Origin: Desulfobulbus elongatus DSM 2908 | GTDB lineage: Bacteria > Desulfobacterota > Desulfobulbia > Desulfobulbales > Desulfobulbaceae | Length of the DNA: 64,000 nucleotides | Assembly: GCF_000621145.1 (NCBI RefSeq) | Contig: NZ_JHZB01000007.1 | Span: forward strand, 1 to 64,000 | Direction of reading: 5' to 3' | Notes under the pieces: generated by a model | What the model was told of the DNA's origin: nothing | Seen by the model: the letters and a program-made list of their open reading frames with translations, nothing else | Database searches by the model: none | Part shown: one piece after another, positions 27,938-39,717 of the stretch | How positions within the stretch are numbered: the stretch's first letter is position 1 | How the letters are laid out: every line of letters starts with the position of its first letter | Program-made: the position numbers and the translations under genes

Positions 27938-30900
27938 CCCTGTGCTACTATTCGGCCACGGCGGCCGAGATCCCCTCGCTGGCCGAAGGCGTCCGGCTCT
28001 ACCGCGAGCACTGCGGCCCGCTCGCGGTCCAAGCCCGCACCCAGACCCAGCTCTTCGACCGCAAGCGGCAGGAGGTTTTCGTCCGCGAGGCGCTTGCCGC
28101 CGACATCCTGATCGTCTCCCTGCACGGCGGCCGCGCCTCGTTCCCGGCCTTTGACCTGCTCAAGGAGGCCCTGGCGGAAAGAACATCCCAAGGTCCCCTG
28201 ATCCATATCCAGCCCTCCAGCGGCGACGAGGACTCCATCGAGGCGGCGAGGGAGCTGTCCACCGAGTTCGGCACGCCCTTCTGGGATACGGTCAAGCGCT
28301 ACCTCCAGTTCGGCGGGTCCCGCAATTTTTACCACCTGCTCGTCTTGCTGCACAATCACCAGCACGGCGCGGATCATGCCTGCCGGCCGCCCGAGCCCCT
28401 GCCCGACGACGGCATCTACCATCCGGACTATGACGGCGTGCCCGATATCGAGGACTATCTGGCGAAAAAAGTCGATCCCGCCAAGGTCACCGTCGGCCTG
28501 TGGTTTTATCAGACCTACTGGGTCAACAACAATCTCGCCTTCATCGACACCCTCATCCGCGCCATCGAGGCGGCCGGGGCCAACGTCATCCCGGTGTTCC
28601 ACCTGCGCTACAGGGATGCCGGCCGCGGCAACCGGGCCGCCGACGGGGTGGTCGCCCACTATTTCATGGATGGCGACACACCGCGCATCGACGTGCTGAT
28701 CAACCCGCTGATGTTCTCCCTCACCCTGGTGGCGCCGGAGTTCAGGGAGCTGCTGCCCGGCCTGGGCGTGCCCGTGATCCAGGCCATGACCTGCTCGGCG
28801 CCCTTTGCCCAGTGGTCGGAAAGCGTCCAGGGCCTGCCGACCATGGATGTCTCCTATGCCGTGGCCCAGCCGGAATTCGACGGCGCCCTGATCGCCGTGC
28901 CGGTGGCCACCCGCGAGCAGGACACCGTCGATCCGCTCACCGGCGCCCTGCTCGCCAAATACCGGCCCATTCCCGAGCGGGTCGACAAGCTGGTGCGGCT
29001 GGCGCTCAACTGGGGCCGGTTGCGCCGCATTCCACCGGAAGAACGGAAGATCGCCATCATCTTCCACCATTATCCGCCGCGCAACGACCGCATCGGCTGC
29101 GCCGCCGGCCTCGACTCCTTTGCCAGCGTGGCCGCCCTCCTGGCCCGGATGCAAGAGCAAGGCTACCTGATCGACCACGACTACGGGGAGCCGGACGAAT
29201 TGGCCCACGCCCTCCTGGACAAGATGACCTGCGACCGGCGCTGGTTGCCCATGGACCAGATGGCCGCCCGTGCCGAGGCCCACGCCGGCGCCGAACAATA
29301 TCAGCCCTGGCATGCGGAGCTGCCGCCAGCCGTGCGCGCCAAGATGACCGCCGACTGGGGCGAGATGCCGGGCGATCTGTTCGTCCATGACGAGAAATTG
29401 CATTTCGCCGGCCTGATCAACGGCAACGTCTTTCTCACCATCCAGCCGCCGCGCGGCTACCTGGAGCAGATCGACAAGGTGCTGCACGACCTGCACCTGT
29501 CGCCGCCGCATCACTATCTGGCGCAGTATCGCTGGATCCGCGACGTGTTCAAGGCCGATGCGGTCATGCACGTCGGCAAGCACGGCTCGCTGGAATGGCT
29601 GCCCGGAAAAGCCATGGGCCTGTCCGGCTCCTGCTACCCGGACCTGGCCATCATGGAGCTGCCCAACATCTACCCCTACATCATCAACGATCCCGGCGAG
29701 GGCACCCAGGCCAAGCGCCGCTCCTACTGCTGCATCGTCGACCACCTGCCCCCGGCCTTCACCAACGCCGACCTCTACGACGACCTGGCCACGGTGCAGG
29801 CCCTGGTCACGGAATACGCGGCGGCCCGGGCCGAAGATCCGGCCAAGGTGGACATCCTCCGGCCCATGGTCTGGGCGGCGGTCGCTGCCGCGAAACTGGA
29901 CCAGGACCTGGAGATCGGCGAGCAGGCCGCCCTGGCCGATTTCGACGGCTTCCTCGAACGACTGCACGCCTATGTCGAGGAACTGGGCGACACCATGATA
30001 AACGACGGCCTGCACGTCCTGGGCCGCGCCCCGGAAGGCCGGCGGCTCGCCGAATTCGCGGTCCAGCTCACCCGACTGGCCAACGGCGAGGTGCCGTCGC
30101 TGCGCGAATCCCTGGTCGCGGCCATGGGCTGCGACTATGACGAGGTCGTCGCCAACCGGGGCAAGCGCGAGGCCCGCTTCGGCAACCGCACCGGCGGCGA
30201 GGTACTGCGCGCGGCCCATGAACAGGCCCTGGCCCTGGTGGCGGAACTGGCCGAGGCAGACTATCGGGCCGAGGCCATCCCGCAACTGACCGCGCACCTT
30301 TCGCCGGCGGCTCGGCCTCATGTCGCTGCGAGCCTCGACTACATCGCCCGCATGCTGGTGCCCAATATCCGGCGGTGCAGCGAGGAGATCGACGCCTCCC
30401 TGGCCGGGTTCGCCGGCCGGTTCGTCCGTCCCGGCCCCTCGGGCGCGCCCAGCCGGGGCCAGGCCGACATCCTGCCCACGGGCCGCAACTTCTATTCGGT
30501 CGATCCCAACACAATCCCCACGCCGGCCGCCTGGGAGGTGGGCGTCCGCCTGGGCGACGCCCTGATCGAGCGCTATCTCAAGGAAACCGGTGCCTATCCG
30601 GAATCCATCGGCATCCTGGTCTACGGCACCGTGACCATGCGCACCAGGGGCGACGACATCGCCGAAATCTTCTACCTGATGGGGCTCAAGCCCGTCTGGC
30701 AGCCGGGCAGCGGCAACGTCTGCGGCCTGGAGGTCATCCCCTTGAGCGAACTGGGGCGGCCGCGGCTCGATGTGGTTCCGCGTATCTCGGGATTTTTCCG
30801 CGACTCCTTCCCCAACCTGGTCGAGCGGATCGACGAGGCGGCCCGCATGGTGGCGGCCCTGGAGGAGCCGCCGGAAGACAATTTCCTCCGCCGCAACGTC

Positions 30901-31689
30901 TACCGCGACCTGGAGGCATACCGCCAGGAGGGCTTAAGCGAGGAGGAGGCCTGGCGCGAGGCCACCTTCCGGGTCTTCGGCTGCCCGCCGGGCACCTACG
31001 GCGCCGGCGTCTCGGAACTGATCGAATCCAAGCACTGGCAGACCCAGGAAGACCTGGGCAACAACTACATCCGCTACTCCTCGCACGCCTACGGCCGCGG
31101 CAGCTACGGCGCGCAGAAGCCCATGGCCTACCGCCGCCAGCTGGCACGGATGGACGTGACCGTGAAAAACGAGGATTCCCGCGAATACGACATGATGTCC
31201 TGCACCGACTACTACAACTACTACGGCGGCATGATCGTGGCGGTGAAGACGGTGCGCGGCCGCCTGCCGTTCGCGGTCATGGGCGACAGTTCCGACCCCA
31301 AGCGGGTCAAGATGCGCACCACCTTCGAGGAGGCCAAGCACGTGCTCCGTTCCCGCCTGGTCAACCCGAAATGGCTGGAGGGCATGAAACGCCACGGCTA
31401 CAAGGGCGCCGGCGACATCTCGCACATGATGGACGTGGTCCTGGGCTGGGACGCCACCGCCGAGGTGATCGACGACTGGATGTACGAGAAGATCGCCCGC
31501 GCCTACGCCCTTGACCCGGAAATGCAGGAGTGGATGAAGGCGGTCAACCCCTATGCCCTGCAGAACATCCTCGACAAGCTGCTGGAGGCCATCGGCCGGG
31601 GCATGTGGCAGGCGGAGCCGGCAATGGAGGAGCAGTTGCAGAACGCCTACCTGGAGATGGAAGGGGAAATCGAGGAGTGGAGCGAATGA
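27925..31689 (+). CDS. cobN: CobN/BchH-type chelatase large subunit, paralogue 2
   Basis: 1254 aa. Motifs are intact: FHHYPPRNDRIGCAAGLDSF (about residue 380), HVGKHGSLEWLPGKAMGLS (about 549), IYPYIINDPGEGTQAKRRS (about 590) and PTGRNFYSVDP (about 850). GAGGAGA lies just before ATG 27925, inside the end of the ATPase gene. It strongly resembles paralogue 1 over its whole length. Being in one run with ExbBD-TonB, an importer, ChlD-like and ChlI-like proteins, it is the best candidate for the core of a three-part chelatase (CobN, ChlI, ChlD). Cobalt is the expected metal from riboswitch control; Mg chelatase is unlikely as no bacteriochlorophyll genes are seen. Confidence 0.9.
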
Positions 31690-31726
31690 GGGCGGCGGGC
31701 CTGCCCACCTCCCCGGCCCCTCTCCC

Positions 31727-31759
31727 GCCCCGGGGCAAGGGTGCCCCGCAGGGGCGGGA
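31727..31759 (+). repeat. Strong GC hairpin between cobN2 and receptor 3
   Basis: CCCGCCCC ... GGGGCGGG with an inner GGGGCA/TGCCCC pairing gives a long stable hairpin in the 96-base gap. It has no T-run on the plus strand. It may shield the transcript or tune expression of the downstream receptor. Confidence 0.45.
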
Positions 31760-31785
31760 AAAAGCAGTGTGTACCCGGAATTGAA

Positions 31786-33528
31786 GTGAGACGGACAATC
31801 CCCATCCCCCTGCATCTCCTGCTGGGTCTGGCGCTTTCCGTGCCCGCTGCCGCCACGATCGCTCCCGCCGCTTTCGGCGCGACCGAGGAAAACGGCGTGG
31901 TCGTCGTCACCGCCGAGGAGATCGCCCGCATGAAGGCCCGCAAGATCGCCGATGTGCTCAACCACATCCCCGGCGTCGAGGCGGGCGATTCCTCGGTGGG
32001 CATCCATGGTTCGTACAAGGTGAAGGTGTTGCTCGACGGCCGGCCCCTGAACGACCCGACCTCCAGCTACGGGGCGGTGAATCTCAGCGTCGTCGATCCC
32101 GACCAGGTCGAACGCATCGAGATCCTGCGCGGCAAGGGCGGCGTCCGCTACGGCCAGGACGCCAGCGGCGGCGTGATTCTCATCACCAGCCGCGCCGTCC
32201 GCGAAATCAGCGCCAGCGCCAAGGCCTACGGCGGCAACCTGGAGACCGGCTACGGCCAGGCCTCGGTACAGGGGCGCTCCGGCCGCTGGACGGCGGAGGC
32301 CGGCGGCGAGGCGGAAACGACCCAGGGGTATACCGTCAACAACGACGATGTCCGGCATCAGGGCGGGGTCAGACTGGCCTATGCCGTCGATGACGAGCGC
32401 TCGGTGCAGGTCAGCGCCGATTTCATCCACGAGGATCAGGGGCTCAGCGGCCTGCCGGATTTTCCGACGCCCCATTCCCGCAAAACCAGCGAGACCACGG
32501 TCCTGGCCGCCCAGGCAAAAGCCCTGGGCTTCACCAGCGCCACCTCGTTCAACAGCGGCGAGAATCACAACACCGATGTCAGCAAGAATCTCGACCAGCG
32601 CCTGCGGGTGAACGAACTCGGTGAAACGCTCACATCCTCCTTTGCCACCGGCGGTTTCGGCACGATGGAGTATGGCCTGGGCTACCGGCTGGCCGAAGCC
32701 AGCAGCGACACCTTTGCCGGCAAAAGCGAAGAGACCTTTTCGCTTTTCGCCAGCCAGAACCTCAATCGGGGCACCAGCCCCTGGACCCTGACCGCCGGAT
32801 TGCGCGCCAACTGCAACACCGCTTTCGACGATGCCCTCAACCCGGAAATCAAGCTCGCCTATCAGCGGGAACACTGGGGCGCCACCCTCTCCTACAGCGG
32901 CAGCAACAATACCCCCAGCTTCCACCAGCGCTACAACCGCACCAGCTCCACCCGGCCCAACCCGAACCTGGACATGGAAACCGCCGACAACTACAGCCTG
33001 GCCGCCACCTACACGCCCATCGAGCGGCTGTCGCTGCGGGCCTCGGTTTTCTACAACCGGCTCAGCGACCGCATCAGCTACATCACCGGCACCGACGGCG
33101 TGGGGCAATACGAGAACCTGGGGGAAGTGACCTACCGGGGGGGCGATCTGGCCGTCAACTGGCGGGCCGCGGACAACCTCGGCATCCGCGCCGGCTACAC
33201 CTACCTGAAAGCCGTCGACGAGGAAACCGGCCTCTATGTCACGGCCAAGAGCAAGCACCGCGCCACCCTGGACTGTTCCTGGCAGGCCACCGAGAACCTG
33301 ATGATCGTCCTTTCCGGCAAATATGTCTCGAAGGCCTACCTGTACCGCGACAACAGCAAAAGCACGCCCGGATACGCTCTCGCCGACATGCGGGCCGAAT
33401 ACCGCCTGGACCGCCGCTGGGCGCTCTTTGCCGAAATCGACAACCTGGCCGACACCGCATACTCCTATGCCGACGGCCTGCTCGCCCCGCCCCTGACCTG
33501 GTTGGCCGGCATGAGCTGGAAACTGTAG
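31786..33528 (+). CDS. TonB-dependent outer membrane receptor 3 (BtuB-like, short)
   Basis: 580 aa from a GTG at 31786. A signal peptide (RRTIPIPLHLLLGLALSVPAAA) ends near residue 28. The mature N-terminus starts almost at once with a TonB-box-like ENGVVVVTAEE. The plug (about 40-150; VKVLLDGRPLNDP and DQVERIEILRGKG) and a barrel ending MSWKL follow. It is shorter than the other receptors and close to BtuB in size. The start is uncertain: GTG 31741 is also in frame and neither has a good Shine-Dalgarno. It lies between cobN2 and the ChlD-like gene, eight bases before the latter, so is likely part of the same transcript. Confidence 0.82.
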   Translation: MRRTIPIPLHLLLGLALSVPAAATIAPAAFGATEENGVVVVTAEEIARMKARKIADVLNHIPGVEAGDSSVGIHGSYKVKVLLDGRPLNDPTSSYGAVNLSVVDPDQVERIEILRGKGGVRYGQDASGGVILITSRAVREISASAKAYGGNLETGYGQASVQGRSGRWTAEAGGEAETTQGYTVNNDDVRHQGGVRLAYAVDDERSVQVSADFIHEDQGLSGLPDFPTPHSRKTSETTVLAAQAKALGFTSATSFNSGENHNTDVSKNLDQRLRVNELGETLTSSFATGGFGTMEYGLGYRLAEASSDTFAGKSEETFSLFASQNLNRGTSPWTLTAGLRANCNTAFDDALNPEIKLAYQREHWGATLSYSGSNNTPSFHQRYNRTSSTRPNPNLDMETADNYSLAATYTPIERLSLRASVFYNRLSDRISYITGTDGVGQYENLGEVTYRGGDLAVNWRAADNLGIRAGYTYLKAVDEETGLYVTAKSKHRATLDCSWQATENLMIVLSGKYVSKAYLYRDNSKSTPGYALADMRAEYRLDRRWALFAEIDNLADTAYSYADGLLAPPLTWLAGMSWKL

Positions 33529-33536
33529 GAGCGCGC

Positions 33537-35588
33537 ATGGAACGCACGGTGTATCCGCTGGCCGCGGTGGTCGGCCAGGAACAACTGCAACAGGGGCTGC
33601 TGCTCGCCGCCATCAATCCGGCCGTGGGCGGCATCCTGCTCCGGGGCGAGAAGGGCACGGCCAAGTCGACCATGGTCCGGGCCTTGGCGGCGCTCTTGCC
33701 GGAGATCCTCGTGGTGCGCGGCTGCGCCAACGCCTGCTCGCCTGAACCGGACGAGGACCGCTGCCCCGAATGCCGGCGCCGCTTTCCCGATCTCGAAACC
33801 GATAGCCGGCGGGCGCGCCTGGTCGAGCTGCCCCTGAACGCCACCGAGGACCGGGTGGCCGGCGGCATCGATTTTCCGCGCTCGCTCAGGACCGGCCAGG
33901 TGGTCTTCGCCCCCGGACTGCTGGCCGCCGCCCATCGCGGCCTGCTCTATGTCGACGAGGTCAATCTCCTGGACGACCACATCGTCGATCTCATCCTCGA
34001 TGCCGCCGCCAGCGGCGAGAACCGGATCGAGCGCGAGGGGATTTCGTACCGGCATCCGGCCCGCTGCATCCTGGTGGGGACCATGAACCCCGAGGAGGGC
34101 GAACTGCGGCCCCAGTTGCTCGACCGCTTCGGCCTCTGCCTGGAGATCGCCGGCAGCAGCGATCCCGAGGAGCGGGTCACCCTGATGGAACGGCGCGAGG
34201 CCTTCGACCGCGACCCGGCCGCTTTTCTCGCCGGCTACCAAGAGGAGAGCGACCGGCTCGCCCACCGCCTCGCCCAAGCCCGCGCCTTCCTGCCCAGGGT
34301 GCACGTCGCCGCCCATCTGCGCGGCTTCATCGGCGAGCTCTGCCGGGAAAGCAACGTCGCCGGCCACCGCGCCGACCTGGTGATGGAGCAGGCCGCCCGC
34401 GCCCTGGCCGCCTTCGAGGGCAGGGCCGAGGTCAGCGTCGACCATATCCGCATCGTGGCGCCGATGGTGCTGCTGCACCGGCGGCGCGACGCCCAACCGC
34501 CGCCACCGCCGCCACCGCCGCCGCCGGACGAGCAACCGCCCGATGAGCAGTCGGACGACACCCCGCCCGAGGAGAACCGGGAGCAGCAGAGCGGCCAGCA
34601 ACCGGAAGAGCCGGCGCCGCAGGAAGCCGGGAACCAGCCGCCGCCCGCCGCCGAGCCGCCGGAGACCGGCGACCGGCAGGAACCGGAGGGCCGGCAGGAC
34701 GAAGAGGAGAACGGGCAGCAGCCCGCGCCCGCCGGCCGCGAGGACGAGTTCTTCGAGATCGGGGCCACCTTCAAGGTCAAGCCGCTGAGCGCGGTCAAGG
34801 ACCGGGTGGTGCGGCGGGGCTCGGGCCGCCGGTCCCGCAGCCGGATCGCCCAGAAAAAGGGCCGGTACGTGAAAAGCGCCCTGCGTCCGAGCGACGATCT
34901 CGCCCTGGACGCCACCCTGCGGGCCGCCGCGCCCTTCCAGCGGCAGCGCGCCGGCAGCGCCGACGGCCTGGCCGTGCACCTGCGCGAGCAGGACCTGCGC
35001 ACCAAGATCCGCGAGAAGCGGATCGGCAACCTGCTGCTCTTCGTGGTCGACGCCAGCGGTTCCATGGGGGCGCGCGGCCGCATGGCCGCCTCCAAGGGCG
35101 CGGTCATGTCGCTTCTGCTCGACGCCTACCAGAAACGCGACAGGGTGGCGATGATCACCTTCCGCAGGCAGGAGGCCACGGTCAACCTGCCGCCCACCAC
35201 CTCGGTGGACCTGGCCGGGCGGCTTTTGGCTGAGATGCCGGTGGGCGGCCGCACGCCGCTTTCGGCCGGCCTGGTCAGGACCCACGAGCAGGTGCGCAAC
35301 TACCTGATCAAGAACCCCACGGCCCAGCCGATCGTCATCTTCATCACCGACGGCAAATGCAACGTGGCCCTGGGCGAGGGCAAGCCGGTGGAGGAATCGC
35401 TCCGCCTGGCCGGCGCCCTGGCGCAGGACAGGCGCATCCGCACCATCGTGGTCGACACCGAGGAGGCCGGCCTGGTCACCTTCGGCCTGGCCCGACGGCT
35501 GGCCGGGGCCATGACGGCCCAATACTTCAAAATAGACGACCTGAAGGCCCAGGCCCTGGTCGACATCGTGCGAGGACAGCACCCATGA
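33537..35588 (+). CDS. ChlD-like chelatase subunit (AAA+ fused to von Willebrand A domain)
   Basis: 683 aa. The N-terminal AAA+ domain (about 1-315) has Walker A GEKGTAKST (about 38) and Walker B LLYVDEVNLLDDH. An insert with CANACSPEPDEDRCPEC looks like the small Cys cluster found in many chelatase AAA+ proteins of the CobN type. A Pro-rich then Glu/Gln/Pro-rich acidic linker (about 320-410) joins it to a C-terminal VWA domain with the metal-ion adhesion motif DASGSMGARGR (about residue 505). It should act as platform and motor regulator for CobN. The end overlaps the ChlI-like gene by four bases. Confidence 0.88.
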   Translation: MERTVYPLAAVVGQEQLQQGLLLAAINPAVGGILLRGEKGTAKSTMVRALAALLPEILVVRGCANACSPEPDEDRCPECRRRFPDLETDSRRARLVELPLNATEDRVAGGIDFPRSLRTGQVVFAPGLLAAAHRGLLYVDEVNLLDDHIVDLILDAAASGENRIEREGISYRHPARCILVGTMNPEEGELRPQLLDRFGLCLEIAGSSDPEERVTLMERREAFDRDPAAFLAGYQEESDRLAHRLAQARAFLPRVHVAAHLRGFIGELCRESNVAGHRADLVMEQAARALAAFEGRAEVSVDHIRIVAPMVLLHRRRDAQPPPPPPPPPPDEQPPDEQSDDTPPEENREQQSGQQPEEPAPQEAGNQPPPAAEPPETGDRQEPEGRQDEEENGQQPAPAGREDEFFEIGATFKVKPLSAVKDRVVRRGSGRRSRSRIAQKKGRYVKSALRPSDDLALDATLRAAAPFQRQRAGSADGLAVHLREQDLRTKIREKRIGNLLLFVVDASGSMGARGRMAASKGAVMSLLLDAYQKRDRVAMITFRRQEATVNLPPTTSVDLAGRLLAEMPVGGRTPLSAGLVRTHEQVRNYLIKNPTAQPIVIFITDGKCNVALGEGKPVEESLRLAGALAQDRRIRTIVVDTEEAGLVTFGLARRLAGAMTAQYFKIDDLKAQALVDIVRGQHP

Positions 35589-36631
35589 ACACCCGCCCCA
35601 TCTATCCCTTCACCGCCCTGGTCGGCCAGGACACCATGAAACTGGCCCTGATGCTCAACGTCGTCAATCCTGGGCTTTCCGGGGTGCTGATCCGCGGCGA
35701 GAAGGGCACCGCCAAATCCACGGCGGTCCGCGCCCTGGCCGACATCCTCCCCGAGATCCCGGTGTTCCGCGACGATCCCTATCAGCTCGATCCCAACGAG
35801 GAGTTCGAGATCTACCGGGAGATCCGCCACACGGTGCGGGGCGAGGCGGCCGGGGCGGACAGGCCGGAGGTGGTGATGCGCAAGGTGCGGGTGGTGGAGC
35901 TGCCCGTCGGCGCCACCGAGGACCGGGTGGTGGGCACGCTCGATCTCGAACACGCCCTGAAAAAGGGGGAAAAACGGGTCGAGCCCGGCATCCTGGCCCA
36001 GGCGCACCGCAACATCCTCTATGTCGACGAGGTCAACCTGCTCGACGACCACGTGGTCGACGTGCTGCTCGATTCGGCGGCCATGGGTGTCAACACCATC
36101 GAGCGCGAGGGGGTCTCCTTTTCCCACCCGGCGCGCTTCACCCTGGTGGGCACCATGAATCCCGAGGAGGGCGACCTGCGGCCGCAACTGCTCGACCGCT
36201 TCGGTCTCTGCGTCACCATCGAGGGCATCCGCACCACCGAGGACCGGGTGGCGATCATGGAACGGCGGGCCGCCTTCGACCTGGACGCGGAGGCCTTCGC
36301 CGCCCGCTGGCAGGCCGAGTCCGCCGCCCTGGCCGACCGGCTGCTCATCGCCCGCTCCCTCTATCCCGAGGTGCAGGTCGAACGGCCGCTGCTGTTCGAG
36401 ATCGCCCGCACCTGCCTGGAGGTCGGCGTGGACGGCCATCGCGGCGACATCATCATGCTCAAGACCGCCAAGACCCTGGCCGCCCTGGACGGCCGCACCG
36501 AGGTGGCGACCGACGATATCCGCACCGCGGCCGAACTGGTCCTGCCGCACCGGGTGCGGCGGCAGCCGCTGATGGAGATCGCCGACAATGTCCAGGCCCT
36601 GCGCGCCAGGGCCTCGGCCAAGGCCAACTGA
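35585..36631 (+). CDS. ChlI-like AAA+ chelatase motor subunit
   Basis: 348 aa, the typical length of ChlI/BchI. Walker A GEKGTAKST (about residue 40), Walker B NILYVDEVNLLDDH, the sensor region VGTMNPEEGDLRPQLLDRFGL and the arginine finger region are all present. It hydrolyses ATP to drive metal insertion by the large CobN/BchH subunit. The start overlaps the ChlD-like stop (ATGA). Anaerobes that carry CobN but lack CobS/CobT commonly pair it with such ChlI/ChlD proteins; no cobS or cobT is in this window. Confidence 0.9.
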   Translation: MNTRPIYPFTALVGQDTMKLALMLNVVNPGLSGVLIRGEKGTAKSTAVRALADILPEIPVFRDDPYQLDPNEEFEIYREIRHTVRGEAAGADRPEVVMRKVRVVELPVGATEDRVVGTLDLEHALKKGEKRVEPGILAQAHRNILYVDEVNLLDDHVVDVLLDSAAMGVNTIEREGVSFSHPARFTLVGTMNPEEGDLRPQLLDRFGLCVTIEGIRTTEDRVAIMERRAAFDLDAEAFAARWQAESAALADRLLIARSLYPEVQVERPLLFEIARTCLEVGVDGHRGDIIMLKTAKTLAALDGRTEVATDDIRTAAELVLPHRVRRQPLMEIADNVQALRARASAKAN

Positions 36632-36684
36632 CACTTGCCTGTTTTTACTGAATTATATCAAATTTATACGGGAGGGAGGGAATC

Positions 36685-38832
36685 ATGCAACGAATGGCGC
36701 GAACACTGTGTGCCGGCATCGTCTTCTGCGTGCCGGCGCTGTTCGGCCCTGGGGCCGGCCAGGCCGAAGAGGCCGCGGTCAACGAAGAGGTCAAACTGGA
36801 CGACATGGTGGTCGCGGCCACCCGCGACGTGAAAATGGTGGACACGCCCGCCTCCATCTCGGTGATCACGGCCCGGGACCTGGAAACCATGGGCGTGAAG
36901 AACATCGGCGATGCCCTGGTCCGGGTGCCGGGGGTCTTTGACGACGGCGCCTCCAAGTACTACCTGAGCATCCGGGGCACGCGCTCCTCCAGTTCGGGCG
37001 GCCCGCTGGTACTCCTGGACGGGGTGCCCCAGGATCTGGGCAAATCCGGCTACAACAACTACGAGACCATTCCGGTGGCGAACATCGAGCGGATCGAGGT
37101 CCTCCGCTCCCCCGGCACCACGGTCTTCGGATCGGACTCGGCCCGCGGGGTCATCAACATCGTCACCAAATCCGGCAAGAAGGACCAGCCGCCCACCGCC
37201 GAAATCGGGACCTCCTACGGTTCCTGGAACACCACCAACACCACGGCCACCGTCAGCGGCGGCCAGGGCGCCTGGGATTATTTCGCCAACGGTTCCTTCT
37301 ACAACACCGACGGCTATCTCCACGACGAACAGACCCGCGGCAACCTCAGCCTGAAGGGGGGCTACAGCATCGACAGCCACAGCCGGCTGGGTCTCAACCT
37401 GGGCTATACCGACAACACCTACGACACCACCCGGGGCAAGAACCGCTATGCCCTGGACACGGACCGCCGGGCCGACGAATTCCGGCAGGAGCCGGGCGGC
37501 GCCCTGGTTTCCTACAACGAATCCGAACAGCAGTCCTCCAGCGCCGCCCTGAATTACCGCCGCAAGGATGCGGACAGCTTCGTCAATGCCCTGGCGGCCT
37601 TCACCCATTTCGACGAATTCTACGATTCCCGCTACCAGATCTATTCGAGCCCCAACAGCGTCTACGAGGAAGACCGGGACCAGGACCGGTACAAGCTGAA
37701 TCTTTCCGGCGGCCTGCACCTGGGCGGCGGCGCAGTCCGCTACACGCCCACCCTGGGCGCCGACATGGAACTGACCACCTTCGACAACACCCGCACCTAC
37801 GCGCTCAACCCCGCCAGCGCCAGCCATGTCAGCGGCAAGCGCAAGGCGGACATGGATTTCGACCAGAAAAAATACGGCCTCTTTTTCCAGAACCAGTTTT
37901 TTTTCGGCGAGCGCATCGAACTCAACCTGGGCATCCGCCGCGACGAGGTCCGCTACAAGGTGGCCAACCGCAACGGCGACCGGGTCGACCTCACCCACGA
38001 CAAGTACCCCTGGTCCATCGCCCCGGCCTACCACTGGCACGACGACGCCACCACCTATGTCGCGGTGGGCACCTCCTACTGGTATCCGGCGCCCATGTAT
38101 TACGAGTCGGCCATGCAATACATGAACCCGGAAAACCTGCCCGAGGACCTGAAACCGGAGGAAAGCCTGACCTACGAAATCGGCCACAAACAGCGGTTCG
38201 CCAAATGGGCCAACCTCAACGCCTCCCTGTTCTACATCGACTACAAGGACAAGTTCGCCCTGTTCTACGATTCCAGCAAGTCCTACGCCGGCTACAAGAA
38301 CACCGGCGATTCCGAGCACAAGGGCATCGAGCTGGAGATGAACGGCCTGCTCACCGAGATCCTGGGCTACCGGCTGTCCGGCACCTACATGGAGGCCGAG
38401 TGGACCAGCGGCCGGGAACGGGTCTACACCTGGGACACGCCGACCAGCCAGGCATTCCGGGACCTGGACGGCTACCAGCTCAACCACGTGCCCAAGTACA
38501 AGTACACGGTCGGCATCGACCTCTTTCCCATGGAGCACCTCCGCTGCAACGTGGACCTGAACGTCACCGGCTCCTATTACGTCGACTACCTCAACCGCAT
38601 CGAATACGGCCAACGCCAGACCGTGGACCTGGGCATCCGCTACGAGCGGGACAACTGGTCGCTGTGGTTTTTGGCCAACAACATCTTCGACGAGGACATC
38701 GAATCGGTCTACAACTCCACCGGCGAACTCTATGCCAGCGCGGGCGACATCGCCCGCAACGGCCTGTTCGCCAACGAATACTATCCCCGGCTGGGGCAGT
38801 ATTTCGAAATAGGCATGACGTTCCGGTTTTAG
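36685..38832 (+). CDS. TonB-dependent outer membrane receptor 4
   Basis: 715 aa. Signal peptide (about residues 6-26, ending GQAEE), TonB box (LDDMVVAATR), plug (about 50-165; SIRGTRSSSSGGPLVLLDGVP and RIEVLRSPG) and barrel ending MTFRF. GGGAGGGAGG lies upstream. It is clearly paralogous to receptor 1 at 12303, but instead of its own riboswitch it sits within the R3 gene run, 53 bases after the ChlI-like gene. The C-terminal NIFDEDIESVYNSTGEL is shared in form with receptor 1. Ligand unknown; the operon suggests a corrinoid or cobalt chelate. Confidence 0.88.
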   Translation: MQRMARTLCAGIVFCVPALFGPGAGQAEEAAVNEEVKLDDMVVAATRDVKMVDTPASISVITARDLETMGVKNIGDALVRVPGVFDDGASKYYLSIRGTRSSSSGGPLVLLDGVPQDLGKSGYNNYETIPVANIERIEVLRSPGTTVFGSDSARGVINIVTKSGKKDQPPTAEIGTSYGSWNTTNTTATVSGGQGAWDYFANGSFYNTDGYLHDEQTRGNLSLKGGYSIDSHSRLGLNLGYTDNTYDTTRGKNRYALDTDRRADEFRQEPGGALVSYNESEQQSSSAALNYRRKDADSFVNALAAFTHFDEFYDSRYQIYSSPNSVYEEDRDQDRYKLNLSGGLHLGGGAVRYTPTLGADMELTTFDNTRTYALNPASASHVSGKRKADMDFDQKKYGLFFQNQFFFGERIELNLGIRRDEVRYKVANRNGDRVDLTHDKYPWSIAPAYHWHDDATTYVAVGTSYWYPAPMYYESAMQYMNPENLPEDLKPEESLTYEIGHKQRFAKWANLNASLFYIDYKDKFALFYDSSKSYAGYKNTGDSEHKGIELEMNGLLTEILGYRLSGTYMEAEWTSGRERVYTWDTPTSQAFRDLDGYQLNHVPKYKYTVGIDLFPMEHLRCNVDLNVTGSYYVDYLNRIEYGQRQTVDLGIRYERDNWSLWFLANNIFDEDIESVYNSTGELYASAGDIARNGLFANEYYPRLGQYFEIGMTFRF

Positions 38833-38880
38833 GCCCTCCCCGATGACCGCTTGCCGACACCAACCCCTGGAAGGGCAACC

Positions 38881-39716
<836 letters not shown>

Positions 39717-39717
<1 letters not shown>

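Noticed and set aside
33537-36631. Magnesium chelatase for bacteriochlorophyll
   Set aside because: ChlI/ChlD-like proteins are present, but there are no bch genes, and the context is B12 riboswitches and CobN.
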